This document shows, one piece after another, positions 7,688-15,007 of a stretch of 15,111 nt of DNA. The position numbers and the translations under genes were made by a program. The stretch is from Rhodobacteraceae bacterium UBA996 (lineage in GTDB: Bacteria; Pseudomonadota; Alphaproteobacteria; Rhodobacterales; Rhodobacteraceae), in assembly GCA_002291955.1 (NCBI GenBank), contig DBBA01000107.1, forward strand, positions 1-15,111, written 5' to 3'. The notes beneath the pieces are model-generated. The model was not told where the DNA came from. It saw only the letters and a list, made by a program, of their open reading frames with translations, and searched no databases. Every line of letters starts with the position of its first letter. Position 1 is the first letter of the stretch.

Positions 7688-7714
7688 CAGGCGGCTGCGG
7701 GCGGGTCGGGTCCT

Positions 7715-8455
7715 TCAGTCGCACTGGACGGCCCCGTTGATGTCGAACACCTCGCCATTGATGAACCCGGCCGGGGCCGAGACCAGATAGGCGATGGCGC
7801 TGGCCACCTCGTCTGGGTCGCACAGGCGCTGGAGCGGGATCGCCGCAAGAAGCCGCGCCTCGTCCTCGGGCGTCTTGAGGTTACGCGCCATCATCTCGGA
7901 CCGGACAAAGGCGGGGGCGACCGCGTTCGTGGAGATGCCCTTCGGTCCGAACTCCCGCGCGAGGGAAAACGTCAACCCGATCATCGCGGCCTTGGACAGG
8001 CTGTAGGCGGTCCCGGCCAGCAGCCCGCCGGACCGTCCCGCAAACGATGACACGTTCACGATGCGGCCCCGCCCCGCCGCGACCATGCCTGGAAGAAGGT
8101 GCTGGGTCATCAGGTACGCGCTTTCGAAGTTGAGCGCCATCGCGTGCCGGAGGTCGGCCAGCGAGGTCTGCAGGAACTTGTCGGTGGTCAGGATGCCCAC
8201 GTTGTTGACGAGGATGCAGGCTGGTCCGGCGGTCCGCAGAAGGTCCGCGCAGCACGCGGCAATGCCCGCTTCCGACCCGAGGTCGCCCACCACCGGCACG
8301 AAGCCTGCTCCAAGCTGCGCCGCGGCCGCGTCCAGGGCGCGTGTGTCGATGTCGATGCCGTAGACCCGGGCGCCGCCCGCGATCAGGCGGCGGGCGGTCG
8401 CCACGCCGATGGTTCCCGCGGCTCCGGTCAGGACGGCCGCTTCCTGCTGCGACAT
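7715..8455 (-). CDS. Short-chain dehydrogenase/reductase (SDR), probably NAD-dependent
   Basis: A 246-residue classical SDR of typical length. The Rossmann glycine motif TGAAGTIG is at 10-17. Asp35 and Asp37 at the end of the second strand favour NAD over NADP. NNVG is at 84-87; Ser136/Ser137, Tyr151 and Lys155 (YSLSK) form the catalytic set. The C-terminus FINGEVFDINGA is normal for the family. AGGAG lies six bases before the ATG. It converges with the GntR gene and is divergent from the sugar-binding protein gene, sharing an intergenic region that carries the TAGTGTGC motif. With an aldose dehydrogenase and a BKACE in the same cluster, it could oxidise a hydroxy group of a sugar-acid intermediate, for example a 2-keto-3-deoxy acid. 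The substrate is an inference from neighbours. Confidence 0.93.
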   Translation of the reverse strand: MSQQEAAVLTGAAGTIGVATARRLIAGGARVYGIDIDTRALDAAAAQLGAGFVPVVGDLGSEAGIAACCADLLRTAGPACILVNNVGILTTDKFLQTSLADLRHAMALNFESAYLMTQHLLPGMVAAGRGRIVNVSSFAGRSGGLLAGTAYSLSKAAMIGLTFSLAREFGPKGISTNAVAPAFVRSEMMARNLKTPEDEARLLAAIPLQRLCDPDEVASAIAYLVSAPAGFINGEVFDINGAVQCD

Positions 8456-8485
8456 GCTGGCTCCTGCGCATCGGATTTCGTGTTT

Positions 8486-8517
8486 GGGCCATCATAATGC
8501 GCACACTACCATACTAC
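8486..8517. promoter_or_regulatory. Candidate GntR operator between SDR and sugar-binding protein genes
   Basis: GCACACTA at 8501-8508, followed by CCATACTAC, repeats the element found upstream of the aldo/keto reductase (GCACACTAGTATG at 6905-6917). On the minus strand this reads TAGTATGGTAGTGTGC, with TAGTGTGC identical to the copy at 6876-6883. Its place in the divergent gap, 31 bp from the SDR start codon and 61 bp from the binding-protein start, suits a shared operator. Confidence 0.5.
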
Positions 8518-8569
8518 AGGCATGGAAGCGCCGGTGCAACGCGCTGCATGGTTCAGGGAGGAGAGATCA

Positions 8570-9595
8570 ATGGTTGCCAAGATGCCTCGGCTCTCGGTCG
8601 CGGCCGGATTGATGACGGGCATCGGCGCTGCCGCGGCCCTGGCCGACGACAGGACGCGCGTGGCGCTCGTGCCGGGCGGGCCCCATCCTTATTTCGCGGC
8701 CTGGGAACAGGTCGGCGCGGACGCTGCGCGCGACTTCGGTCTGGGTGCTGCAGACTATGAGGTGCCCCAGAAATGGGAGCTGAGCATGCAGAACCAGATG
8801 CTCGAAAGCCTCGTGACCCAGGGCTGCAACGCCTTCCTCATCTTCCCGGGCGATCCCGTCGGCACCGTGGCCATCGCGAACGAGCTGGCCGGAACCGGCG
8901 CCCCGGTCATCGCGCTGGCGGGCTGCCTGCAGGACCCGTCGGACGCGCAGTTCTGCATGGGCACCGACACCGGCAACTCGGCCTACATCGGCACGCAGGA
9001 GCTGCTGAAGGTCCTGCCTGCGGGTGCGAGGATCGCCCACTTCACGGGCTTCCTGGTCGATCCGAACACCCAGCTTCGCATCGACGCCGTGGCGCGCGCC
9101 GCGGCCGAGGGCGGGGCCGAGGTGGTGCAGGTCATCGCCGACATCGACGCGCCCGAACCGGCCGAGGAGAAGATCAACGCCTATCTCGCGGCGAATGCGG
9201 GCGAGATCGACGGGATCATCACCACGGCCTGGGTGCCCGCCGTCGTCGCCGCGAATGCGCTGCGCAGGATCGGCGACTAGCGCATCCAGATGGTGGGCAT
9301 CGACCATGACGAGGTCGTGCTGGGTGCGATCCGCGACGGCTATGTCCATGGCACGATGCTGCAGAACCCCTACGGCCAGGGCTACATCGGGGCCTTCGTC
9401 GCCGACCGGCTTCGGTCGGGCTGCGCCGTCAAGGCGGATGCGCCGTTCAAGTCCATCGCGCTGACGAACCGGTTCATCGACAGCGGCACGGTCTTTGCGG
9501 GCGCCGATGCGGTGGACAACTATGTGGCCTCGATGCAGGCGATCACGCAGGACCTGTTCGCGGGCTTCGAGGATACCTACCTCGACTGCAACTGA
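8570..9595 (+). pseudogene. Sugar ABC transporter periplasmic-binding protein interrupted by an in-frame TAG
   Basis: One continuous reading frame of 341 codon positions encodes a RbsB-like (Peripla_BP_4 type) sugar-binding protein. A Sec signal peptide (residues 1-25, cleavage after ALA) is followed by VALVPGGPHPYFAAWEQVGAD, LVTQGCNAFLIFPGDP, GTDTGNSAYIGTQELL and, after the break, VGIDHDEVVLGAIRDGYVHGT. TAG at 9278-9280 splits it into 236 and 104 residues with no frame change; homology continues at once on both sides. GAG, AAG or CAG would differ by one base. The upstream part alone lacks the last strands of the second lobe and the hinge return, so it should not fold normally. An AGGGAGGAG ribosome site precedes the ATG at 8570. 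It is the first gene of a transporter operon whose next gene is destroyed by IS66. Confidence 0.85.
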
Positions 9596-9665
9596 ACGAA
9601 GCACGGCGGCGTCCGCGTCGGGCGCCGCTCCCCCGCAACGGGCAGACGTCGGGTTTCAGGGCAAG

Positions 9666-9768
9666 ATGTCGCACACTGACCACGACCCCGCGCGGACCGC
9701 GCCTGGGCGGGCATCGGCAGCACCGCGCCCGATGGGGCCGCTCAAGCGGTTCCTTCTTGGCAACGAAT
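9666..9768 (+). pseudogene. 5' fragment of an ABC sugar permease, cut by the IS66 element
   Basis: An ATG at 9666, four bases after AGGG, opens a frame that reads MSHTDHDP and continues to GPLKRFLLGNE just before the IS end at 9769. The motif of a basic stretch followed by LL-NE is the usual cytoplasmic N-terminus of RbsC-type permeases, directly before the first membrane helix. Position, 70 bp after the binding-protein stop, is where a permease gene belongs. Only 34 complete codons remain; the frame runs 13 codons into the IS. No remaining permease sequence, and no ATPase gene, is found on the far side of the element. Confidence 0.6.
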
Positions 9769-9790
9769 GTAAGCGCGACGGTCTGGCCCT
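9769..9790. repeat. IS66 terminal inverted repeat, tnpC-side end
   Basis: It begins GTAAGCGCGACGG and pairs imperfectly with the repeat ending at 12272. It interrupts the permease fragment. Confidence 0.8.
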
Positions 9791-11354
9791 ATGCGGCGAG
9801 GCTTGACGGCTGGGCGTAGCGCCAGGGCATGAGGTCTTCGATGCAGGATTTGGGGTGTCCGTCGAGGATGGCCCGGAGGGTTTCGGCGAGGTAGTCGACC
9901 GGGTTCACGCCGGCCAGCTTGCAGGTGGCGACGAGCGAGGCGAGCATTGCCCAATTCTCGGCGCCGATCTCGTTCCCGGCGAAGAGGGCGTTCTTGCGGG
10001 TCAGGGCGATGGGGCGGATCTGGTTCTCGACCGGGTTGGTGTCGAGCTCGAGCGTGCCGTCTTCCAGGAAGCGGATCAGGCCCGACCAGTGGGCGAGGGT
10101 GTAGCGGATGTCCTCGGCGAGCTGGGATTTCTGCGGGATGCGGGAGAGCTGGGCCGCCAGCCAGGGCTTGAGCGCGGCGATGATCGGGGCGGAATGCGCG
10201 CGCCGCGCTGCCAGCCGGACGGCTGGCGCCTTGCCGCGGACGGCCTTCTCGACCCCGTAGAGGGCCGCGATCCGGCGCAGCATCTCCTCGGCGATGGGGG
10301 AGCCCTCGTTCTCGACGCGCTTGACGAAGCGGCGGCGGACATGGGTCCAGCAATAGACCAGCTGCCATGGGCCGGTATCGCGTGCGATCTCGGTCAGCGC
10401 GCCATAGGACTGGTAGGCGTCGCATTGCAGGAACCGGCCGCGGTATCCGGCAAGGAACTTCAGCGGATGCGCCTTGCCCCGGCCCGGGGCGTAGTGGAGC
10501 AGCACGGTGGGCGGTCCGGCGCCGCCATGGCCGCGGTCGTCGGACACGACGGCCCAGAAGTAGCCGCTCTTCGTGGTCTTCCGGCCCGGGTCCAGAACCG
10601 GCGCGCGGGTCTCGTCGACGAAGATCCGGTCGGCGCTGCGCAGATGGGTCTTCATGTGCTCGATCACGGGCATCAGGTGGAAGCAGGCGCGGCCAACCCA
10701 GTTGCCCAGCGTGCCGCGGTCGAGGTGGAGACCCTGCCGCTCGAAGATGCCGGCCTGGCGGTAGAACGGGAGGAAGTCGCCGAACTTCGACACGATGATC
10801 CACGCGATCAGCCGCTCGGTCGGCAGCCCGCCCGGCACGACATGCTCGGGCGCATGCGCCTGCACCACGGCCTGTGAGCAGCGGCGACAGGCGTATCTGG
10901 GGCGCCGCGTCACCTGCACCCGGAACTGCGCCGGGATCACGTCGAGCCGCTCAGAGGCATCTTCACCGATCCGGGCCATCTCGCCACAGCCGCAGGGACA
11001 AAGGGTGCTGTCCGGCTCAATCACGCGTTCGACCCGAGGCAGATGCGCCGGCAAATGCCCGCGGTTGCGCGCAGGCTTGCGGGGGGCCTCCCCGTGCGCC
11101 CGGGCAAGCGCCGCCTCGGCCTTCTCCTGTGCGGCCTCCAGCACGCCCTGGGCCAGTTCGGCATCTTCCAGCGGCAGGTTGAACTGGTCGGGCGACAGCT
11201 TCTCGGAGCGTTTGCCGAACTGCGCGCGCTGCGAGGAGCGCAAGATGTCCTCCAGCCGACGGTTCGCCTCCTGCACCTCGGCGAGCGCCGCCTCGACCTC
11301 GGCCAGGCGGGCCTTCAGATGGGCGTTCTCGCGGCTGAGGGCGTCGGCATCCAT
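9789..11354 (-). CDS. tnpC: IS66-family transposase TnpC
   Basis: The 521-residue DDE transposase of the element, at the full family length. In order: an N-terminal coiled coil (about 5-45), a QFGKRSEKL region, a Cys-rich zinc-binding segment (CPCGCGE at 119-125 with CRRC at 156-159), the IS66 DDE core (about 165-445), and the short C-terminal IS66_C segment ending LMPWRYAQ. The acidic triad is visible as Asp247 (FVDETRAP), Asp312 (LQCDAYQSYG) and Glu443 (NPVENQIRPIAL). No frameshift or stop was found, so the enzyme looks active. The start ATG lies 57 bp after the tnpB stop. Confidence 0.95.
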   Translation of the reverse strand: MDADALSRENAHLKARLAEVEAALAEVQEANRRLEDILRSSQRAQFGKRSEKLSPDQFNLPLEDAELAQGVLEAAQEKAEAALARAHGEAPRKPARNRGHLPAHLPRVERVIEPDSTLCPCGCGEMARIGEDASERLDVIPAQFRVQVTRRPRYACRRCSQAVVQAHAPEHVVPGGLPTERLIAWIIVSKFGDFLPFYRQAGIFERQGLHLDRGTLGNWVGRACFHLMPVIEHMKTHLRSADRIFVDETRAPVLDPGRKTTKSGYFWAVVSDDRGHGGAGPPTVLLHYAPGRGKAHPLKFLAGYRGRFLQCDAYQSYGALTEIARDTGPWQLVYCWTHVRRRFVKRVENEGSPIAEEMLRRIAALYGVEKAVRGKAPAVRLAARRAHSAPIIAALKPWLAAQLSRIPQKSQLAEDIRYTLAHWSGLIRFLEDGTLELDTNPVENQIRPIALTRKNALFAGNEIGAENWAMLASLVATCKLAGVNPVDYLAETLRAILDGHPKSCIEDLMPWRYAQPSSLAA

Positions 11355-11411
11355 GTGCCGAAGTGAATCACGCAGGCCCGGTTCTGACCAGCAGAAACAG
11401 GCCCTGAAGGC

Positions 11412-11768
11412 TCATCCGGCGGCCTGCGGACGCCGCACCCGCTCCGGTCGTACCAGCCGCCAGTCCAGCCCCTCGAACAGCGCCGCCAGCTGCGCCGAGG
11501 ACATCCGCATCACGCCGTCCCGCACCTGTGGCCAGACGAACTTGCCACCCTCAAGCCGCTTGTGAACGAGCACCATCCCGGTCTGGTCCCAGACCAGCAG
11601 CTTGATGCGATCCGCCCGCTTCGCCCGGAAGACGAAGACCGCCCCACAAAACGGGTCGAGCCCGAGCATCTCCTGAACCGCCAGCGCCAGCCCGTCGATC
11701 CCCTTGCGGAAGTCCACCGGGCGCGTCGCCACGAACACCTTTACCGGCCCGCCCTGGCCGAACATCAT
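11412..11768 (-). CDS. tnpB: IS66 accessory protein TnpB (Orf2)
   Basis: A 118-residue protein of the IS66 Orf2 family, required together with TnpA for efficient transposition in IS66 elements, by an unclear mechanism. Hallmarks are TRPVDFRKGIDGLA near the N-terminus, FVFRAKRADRIKLLVWDQTG in the centre and KRLEGGKFVWP. Its start overlaps the tnpA stop (ATGATG context), which suggests translational coupling. The second ATG one codon later is equally possible as start. Intact and of standard length. Confidence 0.95.
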   Translation of the reverse strand: MMFGQGGPVKVFVATRPVDFRKGIDGLALAVQEMLGLDPFCGAVFVFRAKRADRIKLLVWDQTGMVLVHKRLEGGKFVWPQVRDGVMRMSSAQLAALFEGLDWRLVRPERVRRPQAAG

Positions 11769-12211
11769 GTCGCCGCCGCCCGTGCCGCCCGCATCAGCAG
11801 ACCTTCATCGGCGTCGGCCCCGGCGCGGATCACGACATCACCGACGGCGATCTCCACATTGACCCCGCGGCGCGCCGTCGGCACTTCCGCCGCGGCACCC
11901 TCGACCACCAGCTCCGCGAAGATCGGCAGCGCCGCCACGCTCTCGGGCACCACCAGCTGCCCGGTCCGCAGCTTCTTCCGCCAGTCGTAGACCTGCCACC
12001 GGGTCGTTCCGTGCCGCCGCGCGACATCCGCCACCGAGGCTCCGGGCACCAGGCTCTCCGCCGCGATCCGCGCCCGCTCCACCGTCGTGCGCCGCCGTCG
12101 CCCGGTCGGCCCCTCGAGCACTTCCAGCCGCGAAACCTCACCGCTCGTCGAGCCGTCCAAATGGACGCCCACTTTGACGTCTCGTTCCAAGTCCAAACCT
12201 CCAACGCTCAC
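11765..12211 (-). CDS. tnpA: IS66 accessory protein TnpA (Orf1) with helix-turn-helix
   Basis: A 148-residue basic protein of the IS66/IS3-like Orf1 type. A helix-turn-helix lies at about 44-82 (ERARIAAESLVPGASVADVARRHG, then TTRWQVYDWRKKLR), followed by a less conserved C-terminus ending in the RAARAAAT stretch. It probably binds the element ends. The first start available is a GTG at 12209-12211 without a good ribosome site; a downstream start just before the GEVSRLEVLEG stretch cannot be excluded. It overlaps tnpB by four bases. Confidence 0.88.
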   Translation of the reverse strand: MSVGGLDLERDVKVGVHLDGSTSGEVSRLEVLEGPTGRRRRTTVERARIAAESLVPGASVADVARRHGTTRWQVYDWRKKLRTGQLVVPESVAALPIFAELVVEGAAAEVPTARRGVNVEIAVGDVVIRAGADADEGLLMRAARAAAT

Positions 12212-12250
12212 GCACGCGGAGAATGGCCCGCTCAGTTCATCAGCGGAAGG

Positions 12251-12272
12251 AGGGGATCGGCGTGGCGATTAC
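12251..12272. repeat. IS66 terminal inverted repeat, tnpA-side end
   Basis: Read on the minus strand from 12272 it begins GTAATCGCCACG, with mismatches to the other end at positions 5 and 9 of the first 12. It is the boundary with the glycosyltransferase-like fragment. Confidence 0.75.
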
Positions 12273-12528
12273 CCCGGAGGGCGTCGGGCAGGCGTTGGGC
12301 GGGGACCTGTCCGGGCCTCTGGCCGCGCTCCTCCTGCTGGGCTAATGCGCCGCCGTTGCCCTCCATGCCGCCGCTGCACCCCGGGCTGGGCTGCCCGTGT
12401 GGCTGGCGCTCCTGCTGCCGTTCTACTGGCTCCTGCACTGGGCCGCGCTCCTGCTGGCCCTGTCCGACCTCGCCCACTGGCGGAAGACAGAACACGGGGC
12501 GGCGGTTCGGGCCGCAGCGGCTGCCTAG
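12273..12528 (+). pseudogene. 3' fragment of a membrane gene, probably a processive glycosyltransferase
   Basis: One plus-strand frame running out of the IS element ends at the TAG 12526-12528. Its last part reads LPVWLALLLPFYWLLHWAAL, then LLLALSDLAHWRKTEHG and an Ala-rich end. A WxKTEHG signature after two hydrophobic segments with LPFYWLL is what I know from the C-terminus of membrane family-2 glycosyltransferases. Upstream in the same frame is GPLAALLLLG, a TAA at 12343-12345, then CAAVALHAAAAPRAG, so the fragment also carries an internal stop. No start codon or catalytic domain remains. The stop overlaps the end of the convergent methyltransferase gene by three bases. The family call rests on a short signature and is moderate. 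Confidence 0.55.
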
Positions 12529-13730
12529 AAGAAGGCTTTGGCGACCTGCGTTGCCAGTGTCGCTGCCAGAACCGGAGGCACGGCATTTCCAACCTGCGTG
12601 AATTGGCGCGCGGTGGGGCCGATGAATTTGTAGTCATCGGGGAAGGTCTGCAAGCGGGCGCACTCCCGGACACTCAGGGTGCGCGGTATCTCTGGATGGA
12701 GGTGCGAACGTCCCCCGCCGTTTGTGCCCCCGGCGATCACCGTCTTGGACGGGCGGGAGGGCGTCAATCTGTCAACCCTGCCCAACTGGTCGCGCTTCCC
12801 GTAATCCAGCACCATGTAGCGGGCGACAGACTCAACCTTGTGACGCCGCGTCTCGTGGTTCAGGGCGTCGGGGCCGGGAAGGTCGGACAGGACGCTGCCC
12901 GCGCCGATGTGGTCACGCTTCTTGGGCATCTCAAACCGACCCTGCAACCGGGAACCCACAACGAACATCCGTTGCCGATACTGTGGCACACCATAGTCGG
13001 CTGCATCCCAGACTTCGGGCTCCTCCACATTGTAGCCCGCCGCCGTCAGGATGGCGATTGCCTCGTTCAACTGCTCACCGCCGTCTAGGTCGCGGAGCCC
13101 CGGCACGTTCTCAATGACAAATGCGGCAGGCTGGAAGTGGACAACAATCTCCACAAAGTTGAACAGCAGGTTGCCGTTCTTAGCGTGAGCAAAGCCAACC
13201 CGCTTGAAGTTCTCGCCCGATTTGGAAAAGCGCTGATTGGCGGCGATAGAAAAGGGCTGACACGGCGGGCCACCCACGAACACACCTTCAAAGGGCGTCT
13301 GGATAACCGGGGAGAGCTGAGCGATGATCTCATCGGTCTTTGATACATCGCCATTCTGGTAGGGAGGGCCGAAGACCTTCCATGATGGGCGGTTGACCCG
13401 GAGGGACTTACAGAAAATCTCGTTGAATTCAAACGCCGCCTGGTGCGAGAAGCCCACGGCTTCAAAGCCCAGGTCCATCCCTCCGCACCCAGTGAAGAAG
13501 GACACAACTGGAACACCGCTCCCGACCTTGGCAAAGGAGGAGAGCTTGGGCGGCTGCGCACCGTTCCACGAAATGGCACGGCTCTTGGCGTACACCAAAT
13601 CGTCAATCGTCTGCCCCTCTGCTTCTATCACATCGCAGATGTCTGCAAAAGCGTCGGCGCGATCCATCAGCGCCTTCTGTTTCAGAAAGCGGGCCTCGGG
13701 GGAGACTGAATCAGGATTGATCATTAGCAT
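12525..13730 (-). CDS. C5-cytosine DNA methyltransferase, modification half of a type II pair
   Basis: A 401-residue enzyme that transfers a methyl group from S-adenosylmethionine to C5 of cytosine. The ordered family motifs are all present (numbered from this start): FFTGCGGMDLGFE (I, 78-90), GGPPCQPFS with catalytic Cys157 (IV), FVIENVPGL (VI, 205-213), QYRQRMFVVG (VIII, from 250), RECARLQTFPDDY (IX, from 355) and QVGNAVPP (X, from 379). The target-recognition region between VIII and IX is about 100 residues, so it recognises one short site that I cannot name. About 70 residues precede motif I. I start at the ATG 13728-13730, two bases after the stop of the HNH gene. The frame is open to 13826 inside that gene, and the ATG at 13724 is another option. 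Lower G+C than the metabolic genes suggests acquisition. Confidence 0.93.
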   Translation of the reverse strand: MLMINPDSVSPEARFLKQKALMDRADAFADICDVIEAEGQTIDDLVYAKSRAISWNGAQPPKLSSFAKVGSGVPVVSFFTGCGGMDLGFEAVGFSHQAAFEFNEIFCKSLRVNRPSWKVFGPPYQNGDVSKTDEIIAQLSPVIQTPFEGVFVGGPPCQPFSIAANQRFSKSGENFKRVGFAHAKNGNLLFNFVEIVVHFQPAAFVIENVPGLRDLDGGEQLNEAIAILTAAGYNVEEPEVWDAADYGVPQYRQRMFVVGSRLQGRFEMPKKRDHIGAGSVLSDLPGPDALNHETRRHKVESVARYMVLDYGKRDQLGRVDRLTPSRPSKTVIAGGTNGGGRSHLHPEIPRTLSVRECARLQTFPDDYKFIGPTARQFTQVGNAVPPVLAATLATQVAKAFF

Positions 13731-13732
13731 CG

Positions 13733-14923
13733 TCAGGCTGCCCCGTACTTCTGTTTTGCTTCGTTGTAGACTAGTTTGGCTTGGTCCGCGTCCAGAAAAT
13801 CCTTCTGACCAGAACCTTTTAGCCAACCATCATAGTAGCGGTGGACGCCCCGGTGGCAGGTCGGGCAGACTGCCACCAAATCGTCCAGCAAGGTCCCCTG
13901 TTTCGACGTTCTCGCGCCGGAACATAGTGGCAACAAATGATGAACGTCAAGTATACGGCTTGTCCAAGGGTAGGAGGCTGACGTGTCCGTGCCGCAGAAG
14001 TCGCAGACGGCGGACGGGTTGGCCTTGAAGAACGCCTCCCTGATCTTCCCGTTCCGCTCGATGACAAGGTGCGTCTTGCGCGACTTCGCGCCCTCGGCAA
14101 AGGTCGTCGCGGCCGAAAATCCTGAGTCCTCAATGTCGCTGACGGCAGTGGTTGCGTAGTCCAGCTCAAGCGCGGAGGTCGCGGACTGGAACAGCGCGGT
14201 GAGGCGGAATACCTCGTCAGCGCCGCCGGGCAGCGGCTGGCCAGTGATCGGGCTCAACTGTTCGAACAAGTTGAGGGCGTCCTCATTCGACAGGGACACG
14301 GTGACCCTGCGCCGGTCCAGTGACAGGTACGAAATCTGCGCGATGACCTGAATGCTCTCCGCTGACTGTCGATACCCGGCTGACTTTCGGTCGCCCGCCG
14401 GGGTGTCGTGACCAGCATTGATCAGGGTGATGAAGTCTGTCTGGTCCTCGTCACCGGTGAAACCGCTCACGTTGTAGGCAGCGATGATCTCAGAAATGTC
14501 GGACGTTGGAACCCCGATGGCTGCCCGTGCCAGCATAAACTTCAGCGAGAACAGCAGCGGGTATCGCAGGGGGGCAGAGTGATCCCAGCCCGTCAGGGCG
14601 GGCGAAGGGTCCGTGGTGGCTTCAGCGAGGAAGTGGAAATACTCGTCAGTCGTGATGCCGCCATCGGACGCCAGCAACGTGGCAAGGGGCGTTGGTGCGG
14701 ACACGGTGCCACGCTCTGCACAGATCATCGAGAGGCGGAACACCCGCGAATAGTTGCGCCAAGGCGGGTAGCTGCCATCGTCTGGAAGGAAGGGCAGGCC
14801 GGTGGCTGCGACAAGGGCGGCACGGTCGGTCAGGCGGAGGTCATGGGCCAAGGCGTAGCGGGCGATCTTCTTCAGGTTGTCAAACTGGAAGTAGTCAAGC
14901 CTTCCTTGATCCCAGTTCCACAT
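13733..14923 (-). CDS. HNH endonuclease, probable restriction enzyme of the type II pair
   Basis: A 396-residue protein with a C-terminal HNH (beta-beta-alpha metal) nuclease domain at about 300-365: CDFC (307-310), ILDVHHLLPL with His328 and His329, DDLVAVCPTCHRGVH with Cys353, Cys356, His357 and His361. The two Cys pairs form a structural zinc site as in McrA-like nucleases. The N-terminal 300 residues are of a family I cannot name. They begin WNWDQGRLDYFQFDNLKKIA and contain PWRNYSRVFRLS and PLRYPLLFSLKF, probably the DNA-recognition part. It is followed after two bases by a cytosine methyltransferase, the standard arrangement of an R-M system. An alternative is a methylation-dependent nuclease, but the paired methyltransferase makes that less likely. 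The ATG at 14921-14923 has only a weak AAGG about ten bases upstream. Confidence 0.82.
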   Translation of the reverse strand: MWNWDQGRLDYFQFDNLKKIARYALAHDLRLTDRAALVAATGLPFLPDDGSYPPWRNYSRVFRLSMICAERGTVSAPTPLATLLASDGGITTDEYFHFLAEATTDPSPALTGWDHSAPLRYPLLFSLKFMLARAAIGVPTSDISEIIAAYNVSGFTGDEDQTDFITLINAGHDTPAGDRKSAGYRQSAESIQVIAQISYLSLDRRRVTVSLSNEDALNLFEQLSPITGQPLPGGADEVFRLTALFQSATSALELDYATTAVSDIEDSGFSAATTFAEGAKSRKTHLVIERNGKIREAFFKANPSAVCDFCGTDTSASYPWTSRILDVHHLLPLCSGARTSKQGTLLDDLVAVCPTCHRGVHRYYDGWLKGSGQKDFLDADQAKLVYNEAKQKYGAA

Positions 14924-15007
14924 GCAGTTGGCGCCTTTGTCGAATGCACATCATCTTGGGGTTCACTGTGCAACAGACGGCTTTGATTCTCCACCCATGA
15001 AATGAGC

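Larger units (their letters stand above)
9769..12272 (-). mobile_element. IS66-family insertion sequence, complete
   Basis: A 2504-bp element, the normal size for IS66, with three genes in the standard order read from the right end: tnpA, tnpB, tnpC. The left end starts GTAAGCGCGACG (9769-9780). The right end, read inward from 12272, starts GTAATCGCCACG, matching 10 of the first 12 bases and about 14 of 22 overall. GTAAGCG-type ends are characteristic of the family. The transposase stop lies 20 bp from the left end and the tnpA start 61 bp from the right end. The 8 bases outside each end (CAACGAAT left, CCCGGAGG right) differ, so the expected 8-bp target duplication is missing. The flanks also come from different genes. 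Confidence 0.92.

Noticed and set aside
9278..9280. TAG as a recoded (pyrrolysine or similar) codon
   Set aside because: There is no recoding machinery or structural element nearby, and the same cluster shows other inactivating lesions; plain nonsense mutation is simpler.
9855..10877. 340-codon plus-strand frame opposite the transposase
   Set aside because: It mirrors the IS66 tnpC gene, which is the true coding strand with zinc and DDE motifs.
12087..13088. 333-codon plus-strand frame spanning the IS66 end and the methyltransferase
   Set aside because: It crosses the IS boundary and runs antisense to a complete methyltransferase with all motifs.
13731..13826. 32-residue N-terminal extension of the methyltransferase
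   Set aside because: It would overlap the HNH gene; the sequence is unlike the family, and an ATG directly follows the HNH stop.
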